A stretch of DNA of 64,000 nucleotides from Bradyrhizobium rifense (GTDB taxonomy: Bacteria > Pseudomonadota > Alphaproteobacteria > Rhizobiales > Xanthobacteraceae), in assembly GCF_008123425.1 (NCBI RefSeq), contig NZ_VSSS01000013.1:207811-271810 (forward strand). The letters are read 5' to 3'. The notes beneath the pieces are model-generated. The model did no database searches. It saw nothing but the letters and a program-made list of their open reading frames with translations, and was not told the origin of the DNA. Shown here in pieces: positions 24,904-35,403 of this stretch. Made by a program: the position numbers and the translations under genes. Position 1 is the first letter of the stretch. Each line of letters opens with the position of its first letter.

Positions 24904-26061
24904 TCAGGCCACCCGCCATTCGCTGACCTGGCGCGCCATGTTCCAGTTGAGCTCATCGAGTTCGTCATCCATCTTGGTATTCGGCCGGCTCACATTGGTG
25001 AAGGCGGCCCAGCAGAAGCCGCTATGGGTTCTGACCGCAATGGTGCTGGTGCCGGGCAGGCTGCCATTATGCCACCAATTGCCCGACTTGTTGATGCAAA
25101 AACCCTTGGCGTAGTCCGGGCTGTAGCTGGGCGCTGTCGTCATGACCTCGATGCTGCGCGGCCGCAGAATGTTCGCTGGCCGGGCATAGCCGTCGACATG
25201 CATCAGGAATTGCACGAGGTCCGTCGGTGTCGCGATCCAGCCACCATGGGAATCCATCCGCCGGACATTCATCTCGTAGGGACTTTCGACCTTGCAGTAA
25301 TAGGCGACTTCGCCGGCCTGGCGCTGGTCGCTTGTATTGCCGGCGATCGTCATGTCGGTGACGCCGCAACGGCCGAGGACCTCGGCGCGGACGTGCTCGG
25401 CGTAGCGCTGGCCGGTGAGCTTCTCGATGACGCGGCCCAGCACGCAATAGCCGAAATTGGAGTAGGCGTAGTGTTGCCCCGGCGGACGGTCCAGCGGCCG
25501 GTTCGCCAACGTCCAGGTGATGAGCTGCGCGTGGTCCATGTGCGGATGCGTGAACATGGGATCGCGGTTGTCGTTGGTCCAGCCGCCGCCGGTATGCGTC
25601 AGGAGATGCTCGAGCGTGATCTGATCGATGCCGGGCGAATAGGGCGGCGCGCCGTAGTCGGTGCCGAGCAGCGCACCGGGGCCGAACACGCGGTCGGTGA
25701 GCTTGACGCGGTTCTCCTCGATCAGCCGAAACAGCGTCACCGAGGTGATCATCTTGCTGACGCTGGCGATGCGAAACAGATGCTGCGGCGTCGCTGCTTC
25801 ATTCTGCTCGCGATCGGCAACGCCAAAGGCGGCCTGATGGACGATCGCTCCCGCATAGCCGATCGCAAAGGAGAGCGCCGGCACCTCGAATTTGTCCATG
25901 AAGGTCTGCGCGAGCCGGCCCATCGCCGTGCGCTCGGCCGGGGAGGGCGGGCGGATGCTCGGCGGGTTGGGCGCGAGCTGCGCCAGCGCACCGCGCGAAA
26001 GCAAAGGCAGCGCGCCCGCGCCCGCTGCAAGTTTCACAAAATCCCGACGCCCAAGCTGCAT
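24904..26061 (-). CDS. Beta-lactamase-related serine hydrolase (class C fold), exported
   Basis: A 385-aa serine hydrolase of the beta-lactamase/esterase/penicillin-binding-protein family. The N-terminus has a twin-arginine-like signal (LGRRDFVKLAAGAG). Catalytic motifs are Ser100-x-x-Lys103 (ASVSK), Tyr200-Ser-Asn202 (YSN) and His331-Asn-Gly333 (HNG, replacing KTG). The HNG motif suggests an esterase or peptidase rather than an antibiotic-degrading enzyme. It is encoded between sugar-type SDR genes and a GFA gene on one strand, so it may hydrolyse an ester or lactone in that pathway, but this is inference. Confidence 0.88.
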   Translation of the reverse strand: MQLGRRDFVKLAAGAGALPLLSRGALAQLAPNPPSIRPPSPAERTAMGRLAQTFMDKFEVPALSFAIGYAGAIVHQAAFGVADREQNEAATPQHLFRIASVSKMITSVTLFRLIEENRVKLTDRVFGPGALLGTDYGAPPYSPGIDQITLEHLLTHTGGGWTNDNRDPMFTHPHMDHAQLITWTLANRPLDRPPGQHYAYSNFGYCVLGRVIEKLTGQRYAEHVRAEVLGRCGVTDMTIAGNTSDQRQAGEVAYYCKVESPYEMNVRRMDSHGGWIATPTDLVQFLMHVDGYARPANILRPRSIEVMTTAPSYSPDYAKGFCINKSGNWWHNGSLPGTSTIAVRTHSGFCWAAFTNVSRPNTKMDDELDELNWNMARQVSEWRVA

Positions 26062-26088
26062 GGTCCGCCCCCTCGGGCGGCCAATGCT

Positions 26089-26835
26089 TCAGTAGGTCGC
26101 CCGTCCCCCGGAAATATCAAAGACCGCGCCGGTGGAGAAGGCACAATCTTCGGATGCAAGCCACGCGGCCATCGCAGCGAGCTCTTCCACCAGCACGAAA
26201 CGCGCTTTGGGGATTTTCGACAGCATGAAATCGATATGCTGCTGCGTCATCTGGTCGAAGATCGCCGTCTTCGCCGCCGCGGGCGTCACCGCGTTCACGA
26301 GAATGTCATGGGCGGCGAGCTCCTTGCCGAGCGACTTCGTCAGCGCGATCAGGCCGGCCTTGGACGCCGAATAGTGCGATGCGTTCGGGTTGCCTTCCTT
26401 GCCGGCGATCGAGGCGATGTTCACGATCCGCCCGTATTTCTGCTTGAGCATTGTCGGCACGATGGCCTTGCAGACGATGAAGGGGCCGTCGAGGTTGATG
26501 CGCAGCACCTTGCGCCATTCCTCGAGATCGGTCTCCCAGACCGGCTTGTTGACGCCGGCGATGCCGGCATTGTTGACGAGGATGTCGATCTTGCCGAAGG
26601 CGGCGAGCGTGGCATCGCGCGCCTGCTCGACGCCTGCGGTGTCGGTGACGTCGACCTTGAAGACGCGGGCGTTGTCGCCGATTTCCTTCGCCGTCTTCTC
26701 GGCCAGCGCCGAGTCAAAATCCCAGATCGCGACCTTGGCGCCGGAGGCGACGAAGCGCTCTGCGATGGCGCGGCCAAAACCCTGCGCGCCGCCGGTGACG
26801 ACAGCGACGCGGCCGTTGAGATCGATCTTGTTCAT
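26089..26835 (-). CDS. SDR-family NAD(P)-dependent oxidoreductase
   Basis: Classical short-chain dehydrogenase of 248 aa. Cofactor motif TGGAQGFG near residue 15, NNAG motif in LVNNAGIAG, catalytic Ser in NIASIAG and Tyr-x-x-x-Lys in YSASK. ATG 26835 is chosen, with AAAGG upstream; the frame is open further upstream but overlaps the neighbouring SDR gene. It lies 16 bases downstream of that gene in a minus-strand operon with an IlvD/Edd dehydratase, so a sugar, sugar lactone or sugar acid is the likely substrate. Confidence 0.9.
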   Translation of the reverse strand: MNKIDLNGRVAVVTGGAQGFGRAIAERFVASGAKVAIWDFDSALAEKTAKEIGDNARVFKVDVTDTAGVEQARDATLAAFGKIDILVNNAGIAGVNKPVWETDLEEWRKVLRINLDGPFIVCKAIVPTMLKQKYGRIVNIASIAGKEGNPNASHYSASKAGLIALTKSLGKELAAHDILVNAVTPAAAKTAIFDQMTQQHIDFMLSKIPKARFVLVEELAAMAAWLASEDCAFSTGAVFDISGGRATY

Positions 26836-26851
26836 GCCGGGGCCTTTGGCG

Positions 26852-27583
26852 TCAGAGCATGTAGCCGCCGTCGACGACGAGGTCGACGCCGGTGGTGAAC
26901 GCGCTCTCATCGCTGCCGAGATAGATCGCCATGTTGGCGATTTCGTCGGCGGTGCCGAGCCGGCCCATCTTCTGGCGGGAGACGAACATCTCCTTACCCT
27001 GCGGCCCCTGGGCTGCGGCGCGATCGAGCATCGAGGGGGTCTCGACCGTGCCGGGGCAGATCGAGTTGCAGCGGATGCCCTTGGTGATGAAGTCGAGCGC
27101 GACGGCGCGGGTCAGCAGCGACACCGCGGCCTTCGACGAGCTGTAGACGTAGCGGTTCGCCGGCGGCCGCAGCGCCGCGCAGGAGGAGATATTGACGATG
27201 CTGCCGCCACCGCCGCCGAGCATGTCGGGCAGGAATGCCCTGATGGTCCGGTGCATCGACTTGACGTTGAGGTCGAACGAGAAATCAAAATCCTCTTCCG
27301 AGCACTCCAGGATGGTGCCGTGATGCACGAAGCCGGCGGCGTTGAGCAGGATGTCGATCTTGCCGATGCGCTTGGCGAAGGCGTTGACGTCGGCGGTGTT
27401 GCGCACGTCGAGCTTTGCGACCTCGGCTATGCCTTCCTTGGTCAGGCCCGCGATGCCGGCCCCGTTGATGTCGGTGGCGATGACGGTTGCGCCTTCACGC
27501 GCGAATGCGAGAGCGCATGCGCGCCCGATGCCTGCGGCTGCAGCCGTGATGACGGCGCGCTTACCCTTGAGGCGGTCTGCCAT
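26852..27583 (-). CDS. SDR-family oxidoreductase, probably 2-keto-3-deoxy sugar acid or sugar dehydrogenase
   Basis: A 243-aa short-chain dehydrogenase. The cofactor motif is TAAAAGIG, in which the usual first glycine of TGxxxGxG is alanine, a trait also found in 2-keto-3-deoxy-L-fuconate dehydrogenase-type enzymes. Catalytic Ser in NISSCA and Tyr-x-x-x-Lys in YSSSK. ATG 27583 has AGGGAGAACAAC upstream; the in-frame ATG at 27604 has no such site. Operon position beside the IlvD/Edd dehydratase supports a role in non-phosphorylative sugar oxidation. The exact substrate is not determined. Confidence 0.88.
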   Translation of the reverse strand: MADRLKGKRAVITAAAAGIGRACALAFAREGATVIATDINGAGIAGLTKEGIAEVAKLDVRNTADVNAFAKRIGKIDILLNAAGFVHHGTILECSEEDFDFSFDLNVKSMHRTIRAFLPDMLGGGGGSIVNISSCAALRPPANRYVYSSSKAAVSLLTRAVALDFITKGIRCNSICPGTVETPSMLDRAAAQGPQGKEMFVSRQKMGRLGTADEIANMAIYLGSDESAFTTGVDLVVDGGYML

Positions 27584-27620
27584 GTTGTTCTCCCTTGTGT
27601 TCATTCGAATGCCAACCCCA

Positions 27621-27739
27621 CGTCATTGCGAGGAGCCCGCGACAAAATTGCAAGGCAATTTTGCGCTGGTGCGACGAAGCAATCCAGACTGTCTCCGCGG
27701 ACATATCTCTGGATTGCTTCGCTTCGCTCGCAATGACGC
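27621..27739. repeat. Dispersed palindromic repeat (CGTCATTGCGAG family)
   Basis: The ends CGTCATTGCGAG (27622-27633) and CTCGCAATGACG (27727-27738) are perfect inverted repeats. Nested inside are further inverted segments (GCAATCCAG at 27679-27687 with CTGGATTGC at 27711-27719; AAAATTGC/GCAATTTT at 27655-27673). It fills the gap between dehydratase and SDR genes. A degraded relative lies at 54843-54903. The type is familiar from Bradyrhizobium intergenic regions. Confidence 0.75.
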
Positions 27740-27743
27740 GTGG

Positions 27744-29573
27744 TTAGTGATTATCCCGCGCCACACCAAAGGTGCCGGCGACGTTCTGGTAGCGCGTGGC
27801 GAGCTCCATGCAGGCGCCGGTCGACTGCTGGCCGACGGTGTTGCGATAGATCTCCTGCCAGGGCGTCTGGTTCGGCGGATGCTTGAAGCCGCCATTGGCC
27901 TTCAACTCGGCGTGGCGCTTCTTCACCTCGTCGTCCGAGATCAGGATGTTGGCGCTGCCCTTGTTGAGGTCGACGCGCACCTTGTCGCCGGTCTTGAGGA
28001 TCGCGAGCCCGCCATTGGCGGCGGCCTCTGGCGAGGCATTGAGGATTGACGGCGAGCCCGAGGTGCCTGACTGGCGGCCGTCGCCGATGCAGGGCAGGGA
28101 CAGGATGCCGCGTTTGATCAGGGCAGTCGGCGGCTGCATGTTCACGACCTCGGCGCCGCCGGGATAGCCGATTGGGCCGGTGCCGCGGATGAACAGCACG
28201 CAGTGCTCGTCGATGTCGAGCGACGCATCGTCGATCCGCGCGTGATAATCCTCCGGGCCCTCGAACACGATGGCGCGGCCCTCGAAGGCGTTGAGGTCCT
28301 TCGGGTTGCTAAGATAGCGGTCGCGGAATTCCTTGGAGATCACGGAGGTCTTCATGATCGCGGAGTCGAACAGATTGCCCTTCAGCACCAGGAAGCCGGC
28401 GTCCTTCACCAGCGGCTTGTCGTAGGCCCGGATCACGTCGTTGTCGGGCGTGGGCGCATCCTTGCAGTTCTCGCCGATGCCGCGGCCGTTCACCGTGACA
28501 GCGTCCTCATGGATGCGCTTGTGCTTCATCAATTCGCGCACCACGGCCGGCACGCCGCCGGCGCGATGGAATTCCTCGCCGAGATAGAAGCCGGCCGGCT
28601 GCATGTTCACCAGCAGCGGCACGTCGTGGCCGAATTTCTGCCAATCGTCGATCGACAGCTCCACGCCGATATGGCGGGCCAGCGCGTTGATGTGGATCGG
28701 CGCGTTGGTCGAGCCGCCGATCGCCGAATTGATGACGATGCAGTTCTCGAAGGCCTTGCGGGTCAGGATGTCCGACGGCTTGAGGTCTTCCCAGACCATC
28801 TCGACGGCGCGCTTGCCGGTCTCGTAGGCGATCTGGCCGCGCTCGCGGTAGGGGGCGGGGATGGCCGCGCAGCCCGGCAGCGAGAAGCCGAGCGCTTCGG
28901 CAAGCCCGTTCATGGTCGACGCCGTGCCCATGGTGTTGCAATGGCCGACCGAGGGCGCCGAGGACGCCACGATCTCCATGAACTCGTCATAGTCGATCTC
29001 GCCCGCGGCGAGCCGCTCGCGCGACTTCCAGACGATGGTGCCGGAGCCGGTACGCTCGCCATTGTGCCAGCCATTGAGCATCGGTCCGCCCGACAGCACG
29101 ATCGCGGGCAGGTTCACGGTCGCCGCCGCCATCATGCAGGCCGGGGTGGTCTTGTCGCAGCCGGTGGTCAGCACCACGCCGTCGAGCGGATAACCGTAGA
29201 GGATCTCGACCAGGCCGAGATAAGCGAGGTTGCGGTCGAGCGCCGCGGTCGGGCGCTTGCCGGTCTCCTGGATCGGATGGGTCGGGAATTCCATCGCAAT
29301 GCCGCCGGCCTCGCGGATGCCTTCGCGAACGCGGTGGGCGAGCTCGATGTGGTGGCGGTTGCAGGGCGAGAGGTCGTTGCCGGTTTGCGCAATGCCGATG
29401 ATCGGCTTGCCGGACTGCAGCTCGGCACGGGTAAGGCCGAAATTCAAATAGCGCTCCAGATAGAGCGCGGTCATGCCCGGATTGTGCGGGTTGTTGAACC
29501 ATTCCTGCGAGCGAAGGTGGCGGCGGGTGCCGTTACCGGCGGGCGCATGCCCATTGGTTGGCTTTTTTGTCAT
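27744..29573 (-). CDS. IlvD/Edd-family sugar-acid dehydratase (arabinonate/xylonate dehydratase type)
   Basis: A 609-aa iron-sulfur dehydratase that converts an aldonate to a 2-keto-3-deoxy acid. Cys71 (SPCNRHH), Cys139 (TTGCDKTTP) and Cys212 (VGHCNTMG) match, with a constant offset of twelve, the [2Fe-2S] ligands that I recall for Rhizobium L-arabinonate dehydratase (Cys59, Cys127, Cys200). The [10 protein letters not shown] segment near the C-terminus carries the catalytic serine region. ATG 29573 is preceded by AAGGAG. First gene of a minus-strand operon whose promoter region holds LacI-type operators. Aldonate specificity (arabinonate, xylonate, galactonate, gluconate) is open. Confidence 0.9.
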   Translation of the reverse strand: MTKKPTNGHAPAGNGTRRHLRSQEWFNNPHNPGMTALYLERYLNFGLTRAELQSGKPIIGIAQTGNDLSPCNRHHIELAHRVREGIREAGGIAMEFPTHPIQETGKRPTAALDRNLAYLGLVEILYGYPLDGVVLTTGCDKTTPACMMAAATVNLPAIVLSGGPMLNGWHNGERTGSGTIVWKSRERLAAGEIDYDEFMEIVASSAPSVGHCNTMGTASTMNGLAEALGFSLPGCAAIPAPYRERGQIAYETGKRAVEMVWEDLKPSDILTRKAFENCIVINSAIGGSTNAPIHINALARHIGVELSIDDWQKFGHDVPLLVNMQPAGFYLGEEFHRAGGVPAVVRELMKHKRIHEDAVTVNGRGIGENCKDAPTPDNDVIRAYDKPLVKDAGFLVLKGNLFDSAIMKTSVISKEFRDRYLSNPKDLNAFEGRAIVFEGPEDYHARIDDASLDIDEHCVLFIRGTGPIGYPGGAEVVNMQPPTALIKRGILSLPCIGDGRQSGTSGSPSILNASPEAAANGGLAILKTGDKVRVDLNKGSANILISDDEVKKRHAELKANGGFKHPPNQTPWQEIYRNTVGQQSTGACMELATRYQNVAGTFGVARDNH

Positions 29574-29685
29574 TGGATTCTCCTTCAATGCAAACGCACG
29601 GGCCGACATCCGGGATGCCGATCGGTGCGATGCCCGGCAGCGCGAGCATGTAACAACGGCCCGCCTGCTGGCGATCGTTTCCTCA

Positions 29686-29725
29686 TAGCAGCGATACTAA
29701 TCATGGGTCGTTGGTAACGCTATCA
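29686..29725. promoter_or_regulatory. Two LacI-type operators upstream of the dehydratase operon
   Basis: TGGTAACGCTATCA (29712-29725) fits the LacI-family pattern TGnnAnCGnTnnCA exactly; TAGCAGCGATACTA (29686-29699) is a weaker copy. On the reverse strand the first reads TGATAGCGTTACCA, nearly identical to the site at 30841-30854 (TGACAGCGCTACCA). The stronger site lies within the 3' end of the lacI-type gene, about 140 bp ahead of the dehydratase start. Confidence 0.6.
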
Positions 29726-30798
29726 TTTTGTACGGCTGGCGCCCATTCCGGCGCGCGCGGGCTGGCTGCGGCGCGCTGCATCTGCGAACTCTGCCGCTCG
29801 ATCACGGTAAAGCCGAGATCGAGCACGGGCTCTTCGGGACGCTTGCCCTCGATCGCCTCGATCAACATCGCGGCAGCAGCGCTGCCCATTTCGTAACGGT
29901 TGGTCCGCACGCTCGTCAGCGTCGGCACCGAGGAGGCCATGAATTCGAGGTCGTTGAAGCCGACGATCGCGATCTGCTCGGGGACCGCGATCTCCCGGCG
30001 CCGGCATTCGAACAGAACGCCGAGCGCGAGGTCGTCATTGGCGCAGAACACCGAGTCGATGCCGGACTCGCGCGCGAGCAGATCGGCGAACAGCGCGCCG
30101 CCGAGCGTCACCGAGGTTGGCGTCGCCGTCGTCACGATCAGTCTTTGGTCGAACAGGCCAGCGTCCTTCATGGCCGCGACATAGCCGTCGAGCCGGCGCT
30201 GCACCCGCGGGTCCATGCGTGCGCCGACGAAGCCGATCTTGCGGTGGCCCTGCGCGAACAAATGAGCAATCGCCGCGCGCGCTGCATCATAATGGGAAAA
30301 GCCGATCATCATGTCGACCGGGTTGGGCCCGATCTCCATGATCTGCACGATCGGGCAGTCGGCCGCCTCCAGCATCGCGCGCGATTCCGTGGTCTGGTCG
30401 ATGCCTGTGACGATCAGTCCCGCCGGCTTCTGCGCCAGAAAGATGCGCAGCAGCTTCTCCTCCTGGAGAATGGAGTAGCGTGTGTTGGACAACTGGATCG
30501 AGTAGGGGCTGCTCTCGAAAGCGTCATAGATGCCGCGCAGCACGTCGGAGAACACATTGTTGGTCAGTGACGGAATCAAGACACCGATCACCTCGGTGCG
30601 CTGCGAGGCCAGCGCGCGTGCCGCAAGGTTAGGCACATAGCCGAGCTCCTGGGCCGCGCTTTCGACCCGCGTCCGCTTGGCGACCGACAGCGCCTCGGGA
30701 TTGCGGAAGAAACGGGACGCCGTAATCGGGCTGACGCCGGCGAGCTCGGCGACTTCCGCCAACCGAATCTTGCCGGACTTGGTGCGCTTTCGACCCAT
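29701..30798 (-). CDS. LacI-family transcriptional regulator
   Basis: A 365-aa repressor or activator. The HTH is at about residues 10-32 (IRLAEVAELAGVSPITASRFFRN), followed by a hinge with ALASQRTEVIGVLIPSLTNNVF and a periplasmic-binding-like effector domain that binds a sugar. It is encoded between the dehydratase operon and the divergent ABC operon, with operator-like sites on each side, so it very likely controls both arms. The C-terminal tail is extended and Pro/Ala-rich. Confidence 0.92.
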   Translation of the reverse strand: MGRKRTKSGKIRLAEVAELAGVSPITASRFFRNPEALSVAKRTRVESAAQELGYVPNLAARALASQRTEVIGVLIPSLTNNVFSDVLRGIYDAFESSPYSIQLSNTRYSILQEEKLLRIFLAQKPAGLIVTGIDQTTESRAMLEAADCPIVQIMEIGPNPVDMMIGFSHYDAARAAIAHLFAQGHRKIGFVGARMDPRVQRRLDGYVAAMKDAGLFDQRLIVTTATPTSVTLGGALFADLLARESGIDSVFCANDDLALGVLFECRRREIAVPEQIAIVGFNDLEFMASSVPTLTSVRTNRYEMGSAAAAMLIEAIEGKRPEEPVLDLGFTVIERQSSQMQRAAASPRAPEWAPAVQNDSVTNDP

Positions 30799-30839
30799 TT
30801 GTTGCTCTTAACACAGCCACTCCCGCAAACAAAGGATCG

Positions 30840-30868
30840 TTGACAGCGCTACCAGCAACGACTAACCA
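30840..30868 (+). promoter_or_regulatory. Promoter of the sugar ABC operon with overlapping LacI-type operator
   Basis: TTGACA (30840-30845) is followed after 17 bases by TAACCA (30863-30868), a good -35 with a weak -10. The operator TGACAGCGCTACCA (30841-30854) fits TGnnAnCGnTnnCA and overlaps the -35 element, so binding should block transcription of the ABC genes. It may also affect the divergent regulator gene. Confidence 0.6.
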
Positions 30869-31003
30869 AAGACAAATTGCCAAAGCCGCACAAACTGCCG
30901 ACAATGTCGCCTGTTAAGAGAGGCTTCGGGTCGGCGAAGTTCAGAAAAAACAAGACGGTGGCGGCGCCACAGTTGCGTCGTCTCAGTCGGAGGAGGGAGC
31001 TAG

Positions 31004-32065
<1,062 letters not shown>

Positions 32066-32122
32066 CGGCGTTTCGTGACGTAAGACGACCAATTACAAAG
32101 ATAAAAAATCAGGGAGAGAACG

Positions 32123-33436
32123 ATGAGCCATTTCGACAGGCGTAGTGTGCTTAAAGCCAGCCTGGGCGGCGCAGCTTTGCTCGCCGGCCCGGGTATCGTC
32201 CCGGTGCGTGCTGCAGAGTGGACCAACACGCCGGAGCCGAATGCTTCCATTCGCGTGCTGCGCTGGAAGCAGTTCATCCAGGCCGAGTTCGACAAATTCG
32301 CCGAGCAGACCAAGAAGTTCTCCGAAAAGACCGGCATCAAGGTGAAGCTTGAAGCCGAGAGCTGGGAAGACATCCGCCCGAAGGCCGCGGTCGCCGCCAA
32401 TGTCGGCGCGGGCCCTGATCTGATCGTCGGCACGCTCGACGATCCCTTCAAATTCCCCGAGAAGCTGATCGACGTGACCGACGTCGCCGACTATCTCGGC
32501 AAGCAGTATGGCGGCTGGTATCCGGTCGCAGAGCGCTACGGCAAGAAGGGCAACAACTGGATCGCCATTCCGCAAGGCGCGACCGGCGGCTGTCTGAATT
32601 ACCGCATCAGCCACGTGAAGGCCGCGGGCTTCGACGAATTCCCCAAGGACACCGACGGCTTCCTCAAGCTGTGCCAGGCTCTGAAGAAGAACAACACGCC
32701 GGCCGGCTTTGCGCTCGGCCATGCCACGGGCGATGCCAACGGCTGGTGCCAGTGGGCGCTGTGGGCGTTCGGCGGCAAGGTCGTCAATGACAAGAACGAG
32801 GTCGTGATCGACTCGCCGGAGACGATTGCCGCGCTCGAATACGTCAAGCAGCTCTATGCGACGTTCATTCCGGGCGTGCTGTCGTGGAACGACTCGAACA
32901 ACAACAAGGCGTTTCTGAACGGCGAACTCAGCCTGACCCTGAACGGCATCTCGATCTGGACTGTCGGCAAGAACTCCACCGATCCCAAGCAGCAGGAGAT
33001 CGCCAAGGACATGAACCACGCGCCGATGCCGATCGGTCCGGTGGGCGTGTCGACCGAGCAGCAGAACGTCCTGGTCTACTACGGCTACAAGCACTCGAAG
33101 TATCCGAAGGCGGTCAAGGAATACATCAAGTTCATGATGGACAAGGAGAACTACGACGCGTGGGAAGTCGCCTCCAACGGCTACGTCTCGCCGCCGCTCC
33201 CGGCCTACAACGACAACCCGGTCTGGACCTCCGATCCCAAGATCACGCCGTATCGCGACTGTCTGAAGCGCTGCCGCGACAACGGCTATGCCGGCGATCT
33301 CGGCTACGCCTCGGCCGCCGTCATGGGCGACTTCGTCGTGGTCGACATGTTCGCGGAAGCCGCCTCCGGACAGGCGACGCCGAAGGAAGCTGCGGCGCGT
33401 GCAGCGGAGCGCGCCAAGCGCTACTATCAGGTCTGA
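32123..33436 (+). CDS. Sugar ABC transporter substrate-binding protein (CUT1 type)
   Basis: Periplasmic receptor of 437 aa. The N-terminus has a twin-arginine motif (FDRRSVLKAS) and a hydrophobic stretch ending near PVRAAEW, so Tat export is likely. The mature protein has the SBP_bac_1 fold with RVLRWKQFIQAEFDKFAEQ and WALWAFGGKVV. The C-terminal region has a pair of cysteines (YRDCLKRCRDNG). Sugar not identified; CUT1 systems usually take oligosaccharides, polyols or glycerol phosphates. Confidence 0.92.
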   Translation: MSHFDRRSVLKASLGGAALLAGPGIVPVRAAEWTNTPEPNASIRVLRWKQFIQAEFDKFAEQTKKFSEKTGIKVKLEAESWEDIRPKAAVAANVGAGPDLIVGTLDDPFKFPEKLIDVTDVADYLGKQYGGWYPVAERYGKKGNNWIAIPQGATGGCLNYRISHVKAAGFDEFPKDTDGFLKLCQALKKNNTPAGFALGHATGDANGWCQWALWAFGGKVVNDKNEVVIDSPETIAALEYVKQLYATFIPGVLSWNDSNNNKAFLNGELSLTLNGISIWTVGKNSTDPKQQEIAKDMNHAPMPIGPVGVSTEQQNVLVYYGYKHSKYPKAVKEYIKFMMDKENYDAWEVASNGYVSPPLPAYNDNPVWTSDPKITPYRDCLKRCRDNGYAGDLGYASAAVMGDFVVVDMFAEAASGQATPKEAAARAAERAKRYYQV

Positions 33437-33447
33437 TCAGCCACAAG

Positions 33448-33477
33448 CGGCGGCGTCCGGTTTGCTGGGCGCCGCCG
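33448..33477 (+). terminator. Intercistronic hairpin after the binding-protein gene
   Basis: CGGCGGCG (33448-33455) and CGCCGCCG (33470-33477) form an 8-bp GC stem with a 14-nt loop, followed by TTGTCGTTCTTT. Such hairpins after ABC binding-protein genes commonly stabilise the upstream mRNA or reduce readthrough, which gives more binding protein than permease. Confidence 0.5.
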
Positions 33478-33503
33478 TTGTCGTTCTTTGAGGGGAATCC
33501 GAC

Positions 33504-34451
33504 ATGGCCGTTATCGCCGAGCCCGTTGCTGCAGAGATCAAGCGCAGCAGTTTGTGGAGCAGGGCGTTCGAAAGCCGAAATTTTCTCGGCGCCATGTTTA
33601 TGGTGCCGGCGATCGCCATCCTGATCCTGTTTCTGGCTTATCCACTGTTGCTGGGCCTGTGGCTCGGCATGACCGATACCAAGATCGGGGGCGTCGGCCG
33701 TTACATCGGCTTCGCAAACTTCGTCTCGCTGGCGAAGGACTCCGTGTTCTGGCTCTCGGTGTTCAACACCATTTTCTACACGGTGGCCGCCAGCGTCGTG
33801 AAATTCGCCATCGGCCTTTACCTGGCGCTGCTGCTCAATGAGCGGCTGCCGTTCAAGTCGATGATCCGGGCGATCGTGCTGTTGCCCTTCGTGGTGCCGA
33901 CCGTGCTGTCGGCGATCGCATTCTGGTGGATCTATGACAGCCAGTTCTCGATCATCTCCTGGGTGCTGATCAAGGCCGGCCTGATCACGCGCTACATCGA
34001 CTTCCTCGGCGATCCCTGGAACGCGCGCTGGTCGGTGGTCGTCGCCAACATCTGGCGCGGCGTGCCCTTCGTCGCGATCACGCTGCTCGCGGGATTGCAG
34101 ACCATCTCGCCCTCGCTCTACGAGGCCGCCAATCTCGACGGCGCCACCAATCTGCAGCGCTTCCGCCACATCACGTTGCCGATGCTGTCGCCGATCATCG
34201 CTGTCGTGATGACGTTCTCGGTGCTGATGACCTTCACCGATTTCCAGCTGATCTACACCATTACGCGCGGCGGACCGATCAACGCCACGCATCTGATGGC
34301 GACGCTGTCGTTCCAGCGCGCGATCACCGGCGGCAATCTCGGCGAGGGCGCAGCGATCTCGAACGCGATGATCCCGTTCCTGGTTGCGGCGATCCTGTTG
34401 AGCTTCTTCGGGCTTCAGCGCTCCCGCTGGCAGCAGGGCGGAAGGGACTGA
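33504..34451 (+). CDS. Sugar ABC transporter permease (MalF/UgpA-like)
   Basis: Inner-membrane permease of 315 aa with about six transmembrane segments. The EAA loop is visible: YEAANLDGATNLQRFRHITLP, which docks on the ATPase. ATG 33504 is preceded by GAGGGGA. It is followed two bases after its stop by the second permease gene. Confidence 0.93.
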   Translation: MAVIAEPVAAEIKRSSLWSRAFESRNFLGAMFMVPAIAILILFLAYPLLLGLWLGMTDTKIGGVGRYIGFANFVSLAKDSVFWLSVFNTIFYTVAASVVKFAIGLYLALLLNERLPFKSMIRAIVLLPFVVPTVLSAIAFWWIYDSQFSIISWVLIKAGLITRYIDFLGDPWNARWSVVVANIWRGVPFVAITLLAGLQTISPSLYEAANLDGATNLQRFRHITLPMLSPIIAVVMTFSVLMTFTDFQLIYTITRGGPINATHLMATLSFQRAITGGNLGEGAAISNAMIPFLVAAILLSFFGLQRSRWQQGGRD

Positions 34452-34453
34452 CC

Positions 34454-35329
34454 ATGAGCACCGCGGACGACCAAACCGTCGGAATGGACTACCTGGAAAG
34501 TTTTCCGCGGAAGTTTCTCCGCGTCTACCTTCCGCTCGGCCTGATCATGGTCTTCCTGTTGTTCCCGTTCTATTGGATGACGGTCGCGACCTTCAAGCCG
34601 GACGCGGAAATGTACGACTACGAGAAGTACAATCCGTTCTGGATCGTGCATCCGACGTTCGAGCACATCACAAAACTGTTCTTCGAGACCGATTATCCGC
34701 TGTGGATGTGGAACACCGTCATCGTCTCGGTGTCCTCGACCTTCATCTCGCTGTTCGCCAGCGTCTGCGCGGCCTATGCGATTGAACGTCTGCGCTACAA
34801 GGGCTCGCGCTATGTCGGCCTTGCGATCTTCCTCGGCTATCTCGTCCCGCCCTCGATCCTGTTCATTCCGCTGGCCGCGATCGTGTTCCAGCTCGGCCTG
34901 TTCGACGGCAATCTGGCGCTGATCCTGACCTATCCGACCTTCCTGATCCCGTTCTGCACCTGGCTCCTGATGGGCTATTTCCGCACGATTCCTTACGAGC
35001 TGGAGGAATGCGCGCTGATCGACGGGGCGACGCGGCTCCAGATCCTGACCAAGATCACGCTGCCGCTATCGCTGCCGGGGGTGATCTCGGCGGGCATCTT
35101 CGCCTTCACGTTGTCCTGGAACGAGTTCATCTACGCGCTGACCTTCATCTCCTCGTCGGAGAACAAGACGATTCCGGTCGGCGCCATCACCGAACTCGTC
35201 AATGGCGACGTCTACCATTGGGGCGCCCTGATGGCGGCGGCCCTGACCGGCTCGGTCCCCGTAGTTATCCTTTATTCCTTCTTCGTAGAGTACTATGTGT
35301 CGGCGATGACCGGCGCCGTGAAGGAATGA
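34454..35329 (+). CDS. Sugar ABC transporter permease (MalG/UgpE-like)
   Basis: Second permease, 291 aa, about six transmembrane segments, with the EAA loop ELEECALIDGATRLQILTKI and the downstream ITLPLSLPGVISAGIFAF. Translational coupling to the previous permease is probable given the two-base gap. With the ATPase and binding protein this makes a complete CUT1 importer. Confidence 0.93.
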   Translation: MSTADDQTVGMDYLESFPRKFLRVYLPLGLIMVFLLFPFYWMTVATFKPDAEMYDYEKYNPFWIVHPTFEHITKLFFETDYPLWMWNTVIVSVSSTFISLFASVCAAYAIERLRYKGSRYVGLAIFLGYLVPPSILFIPLAAIVFQLGLFDGNLALILTYPTFLIPFCTWLLMGYFRTIPYELEECALIDGATRLQILTKITLPLSLPGVISAGIFAFTLSWNEFIYALTFISSSENKTIPVGAITELVNGDVYHWGALMAAALTGSVPVVILYSFFVEYYVSAMTGAVKE

Positions 35330-35403
35330 TCGCGGGGCCTGCCTGAGAACGCGCCAGACCTTTCAAGAGCGGCGCGTTCCGGCCAATAAGAAGGAGTAGG
35401 CTC

